A stretch of 27,500 bases of DNA from Glandiceps talaboti. Lineage: Eukaryota > Hemichordata > Enteropneusta > Spengelidae. Below, piece after piece: positions 23,290 through 27,500 of the stretch; within the stretch, counting starts at the first letter, position 1, and each line of letters opens with the position of its first letter. Both the position numbers and the translations under genes were made by a program. The stretch is taken from positions 17,353,092-17,380,591 of the forward strand of contig NC_135554.1 in assembly GCF_964340395.1 (NCBI RefSeq), given 5' to 3'. The notes below the pieces were generated by a model. That model was given only the letters and a program-made list of their open reading frames with translations. It did no database searches and was not told the DNA's origin.

Positions 23290-23515
23290 TCAATGAAAGA
23301 TTACATTAATCCATTAACATTTTTAGGCTAATTTCAAAGAAACTACTCGCTTTGTTACATGAAATTAGCAATCAAATCCACAATGTTAATTTCATTTCAT
23401 TTTAATTACGATTTTAATTAGTTTTTGTCACTTAAATAATTTAATATGTTATAATTAGATTCATTGAAATGTACACTATGTTGTCTTTGAGTATTCGCTA
23501 ATCATTTAATTAACC
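23290..23515. promoter_or_regulatory. candidate homeodomain-site cluster
   Basis: Very AT-rich, with four TAATTA palindromes in 110 bp (23403, 23415, 23452 and 23507) plus several TAAT/ATTA cores just upstream. TAATTA is the preferred core of many homeodomain proteins. About 0.1 would be expected in 110 bp at this base composition. AT-rich enhancers and conserved noncoding elements often look like this. No gene is associated in the window. Confidence 0.3.
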
Positions 23516-24917
23516 TGTTCTGTTTAGATTGGAAACGGTGTTAAAATAGATGCTAAGACAATCAAATGATAGTAAGTGATGGAAATTAGTACACACTAGA
23601 AAGGGGAAAAAAGTGGCTAGTAGACACACATCTGGTGTATTTGCTGATAACAATTGGTCTATCTGAACACACAATTCTGTCATAGTTGCAGTCTTCATTA
23701 TATGGTTTAACAAGGCGTTCTCACATTTCATCAGATTAAATGCGATAGATAATTTACATAATTATTGAATTGATTTATTTTATTACATTTTGCCTTCACT
23801 CTGGTTTGTTTGTGTGATGTTTTTTATTTGGTCTGTTTGTCACGATATAAACAACATATGGACGTGTTGAGAAATTTTGTGATAAGGACCAATGGATGAG
23901 ATTTCGGTGGAGATTCGAATCTGGATCTGAATTTTAGTGAAGGCATGGCATTATTGGAATAAGCTATCGTGTTCCAACCCCTGAGGACGCCCTTCTTTGA
24001 TTTTATTTTGTATATATATTAATTAGGAGAACTGTTCAGCGTTGGTGGAGATAGGTGTGATGAGGACCCTCATTCTAATAAGCTCACAAGTACATTTGGC
24101 ATATCTGTTACCTGGAAAATTTCTTAGCAAAGAGGAAACCAAGATGCTGATTTGAGGTCTCAACTCAATTTCAGATTCACGAAGCATATTCCTGTATATT
24201 TAATTAAAACAAACGGATTTGAGAGAAACTCGATTATCTCGACAGAAAGCTGCAATGTATGTATCCTCAGACTGTAGTGGTCTGAGATTTATCAAGCGTG
24301 CCCTTGAATACAAGAATGGCGGAGTAAAGTCAGAGTTTTGCCCCATGTCCCTGTAATATTATTGAAATCTACTCATGTTCTTGTAATTCTGCAAAAAACA
24401 AACCATTTGGAGTATTTTAAACTATACCCCGATACTTCTTGATGTTTAGAGCCATTTCACGATGACGCAGTATAGAGTAAGTTTATAACTATATATTTAT
24501 CGTTTTCTGTCGCAGAGATCGCCAATATATTCTCAATACTTTATGTCGAGACTTCTTCAGAATGAGGTTGTGTATTCATCAAAGACATGTGAAATACATA
24601 TCCTCCCGTTATTTAATGACGTGAATCTTCCATTTTCTTTTTCCCCGGGGTTATGTTTGAGTTCTTAAAAGGTCATAGTTCAGACCACTGTGTCACAGTA
24701 CGGTACTAGCGTGATCGCCTACACGTCGACCTCTATGGATCTTTGCTACTTGAGGCTGAATTGCAATTCTTCCGGAGTCAGCCTTGTTGCAGAGGAAGTT
24801 CTGTGCACATGTCGATCTCAGTGTAGAAACGACTCTGAGGACAAACGTATGATTTTAAATAACTCGGTCGAAAATTTGTGTTGCACATCTCAATTGTTTG
24901 ATTTCTGTCTGATATGC
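23516..24917. other. unique noncoding DNA
   Basis: No gene is recognised. An open frame beginning at 24690 (GTG; in-frame ATG at 24735) runs about 75 codons before entering the repeat element at 24918. It has no recognisable domain. Confidence 0.45.
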
Positions 24918-24978
24918 TGTCTGTATATTTTGTCTGCACTCGTGTATGTGGTTGTTTTTGTGCACAATGTGTGTGTTC
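24918..24978 (+). repeat. 61-bp dispersed element flanking CTGT array, plus-strand copy
   Basis: This is the partner of the minus-strand copy at 19071-19131, 60 of 61 bases identical, in inverted orientation about 5.8 kb away. It immediately precedes the CTGT array. Identity stops at or inside the array, and the far flanks differ. Confidence 0.93.
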
Positions 24979-25034
<56 letters not shown>

Positions 25035-25045
25035 GCCTGCCTGCC

Positions 25046-25078
<33 letters not shown>

Positions 25079-25089
25079 GCCTGCCTGCC

Positions 25090-25140
<51 letters not shown>
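24979..25140. repeat. 162-bp (CTGT)n array with two identical CCTG interruptions
   Basis: CTGT units are broken by three consecutive CCTG units at 25036-25047 and again at 25080-25091. The interruptions are 44 bp (11 units) apart, indicating a block duplication within the array. All frames read Ser-Val-Cys-Leu repeats and are artefacts. Confidence 0.97.
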
Positions 25141-26961
<1,821 letters not shown>

Positions 26962-26999
26962 TACACATACACACATACATATTATATTTATATTTTATT

Positions 27000-27027
27000 T
27001 GTGTGTGTGAGTATGTGTGTATGTATG

Positions 27028-27061
<34 letters not shown>

Positions 27062-27128
27062 TGTATGTATGTATGTATGTATGTATGTATGTATGTATGT
27101 ATGTATGTATGTATGTGTGTGTGTGTGT
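27000..27128. repeat. GT and (GTAT)n array
   Basis: A short GT run, mixed TATG, then about 85 bp of perfect GTAT ending in GT. It has the same unit and orientation as the 11151 array, but the flanks are not similar. Confidence 0.95.
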
Positions 27129-27483
27129 CTTCATCAATTATCGGGAGCTCATAAATCGGATGAAAAATGATATAATAAAGTAGTATCAATGACTGTCGAT
27201 CTGCCATGTTTGTTGTCGACGACTAGATAAATTGTATCATCAATGGATTGCTGGTAATATCACTGTCGTAATTGAAAGGCGCCATATTCCATCATTACTT
27301 AAAGATGGGTTCAAGAAGTCATTACCTCATCAAAATCGGACAAAAAACACATATCTGTTAGCAACACATTTGGCTGCAACATTTTTCCACAAAACATCTG
27401 GGCCGTTGTCACATATATATAGTGTTTATTACTCTACAGTGACAGCTTTCTGTGCAAAAGATTGATTCCTCTAACAGCAAGCC
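27129..27483. other. unique noncoding DNA, right end
   Basis: A 77-codon plus-strand frame spans 27232-27465 and starts on a non-ATG codon. I recognise no domain in it. It is the least repetitive frame near the right edge and could extend into an exon, but nothing supports that. Confidence 0.45.
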
Positions 27484-27500
27484 ATACATACATACATACA
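27484..27500. repeat. (ATAC)n array cut by the window end
   Basis: At least four ATAC units run off the right edge, so total length is unknown. Confidence 0.85.

Noticed and set aside
23895-23930. B-box-like GATTCGAATC
   Set aside because: No A box at tRNA distance upstream and no cloverleaf, so a chance palindrome is more likely.

Overview
Kind of DNA. This is animal nuclear DNA with no gene I can recognise. It is AT-rich (about 35-37% GC by eye). Every reading frame is short, and the long ones are mostly translated microsatellites. Simple repeats are dense and long: (GA)71, (TA) runs over 100 bp, and GTAT, TGTC and TACA tetranucleotides. Several short stretches look like the 3' ends of non-LTR retrotransposons, and one looks like the head of a tRNA-derived SINE. 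This fits an intron or intergenic stretch of an invertebrate, probably a marine one (mollusc, brachiopod, hemichordate or cephalochordate type). The sequence does not let me name the phylum. Nothing bacterial, phage-like or CRISPR-like is present.

Layout. 1-5.1 kb is mostly unique sequence with four perfect cAMP-response elements (TGACGTCA) and several CACGTG E-boxes. It also has a TG run, a four-copy ~41-bp repeat with an invariant core (4494-4637), and TGTC and TACA microsatellites. 5.1-8.1 kb holds a retroelement tail ending in (CTAAT)n and a 142-bp pure GA tract. 8.15-8.56 kb is a ~120-bp-unit minisatellite. 10.2-11.4 kb is a block of tandem repeats: a 34-bp minisatellite, then CA/TA runs, then GTAT/GGTA arrays. 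12.5-12.75 kb is an L2/CR1-like LINE 3' end, and a second possible tail follows near 13.6 kb. 13.7-17.3 kb and 17.4-18.9 kb are mostly unique. Around 19.0 kb and 25.0 kb, two CTGT microsatellites share an almost identical 61-bp flank in opposite orientation, so they are copies of one dispersed repeat. 19.55-19.61 kb has correctly spaced A- and B-box matches on the minus strand. 20.85-20.93 kb is a hairpin of pre-miRNA-like size. 22.0-22.72 kb is the one CpG-rich, GC-box-containing island and the best candidate for a promoter or first exon. 23.27-23.52 kb holds a perfect inverted repeat and a dense TAATTA cluster. 26.8-27.1 kb is long TA and GTAT arrays, and the window ends inside another ATAC array.

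How it may work. I call no protein-coding gene. If the window has a function, it is most likely regulatory: a candidate divergent promoter at about 22.0-22.7 kb, CRE/E-box-rich DNA at the left end, and a homeodomain-type cluster at about 23.4 kb. All of these rest on motif content alone. I did not find an undescribed coding system here. The most distinctive structures are the 41-bp repeat, the duplicated CTGT element, the CpG-rich island and the hairpin at 20.85 kb.
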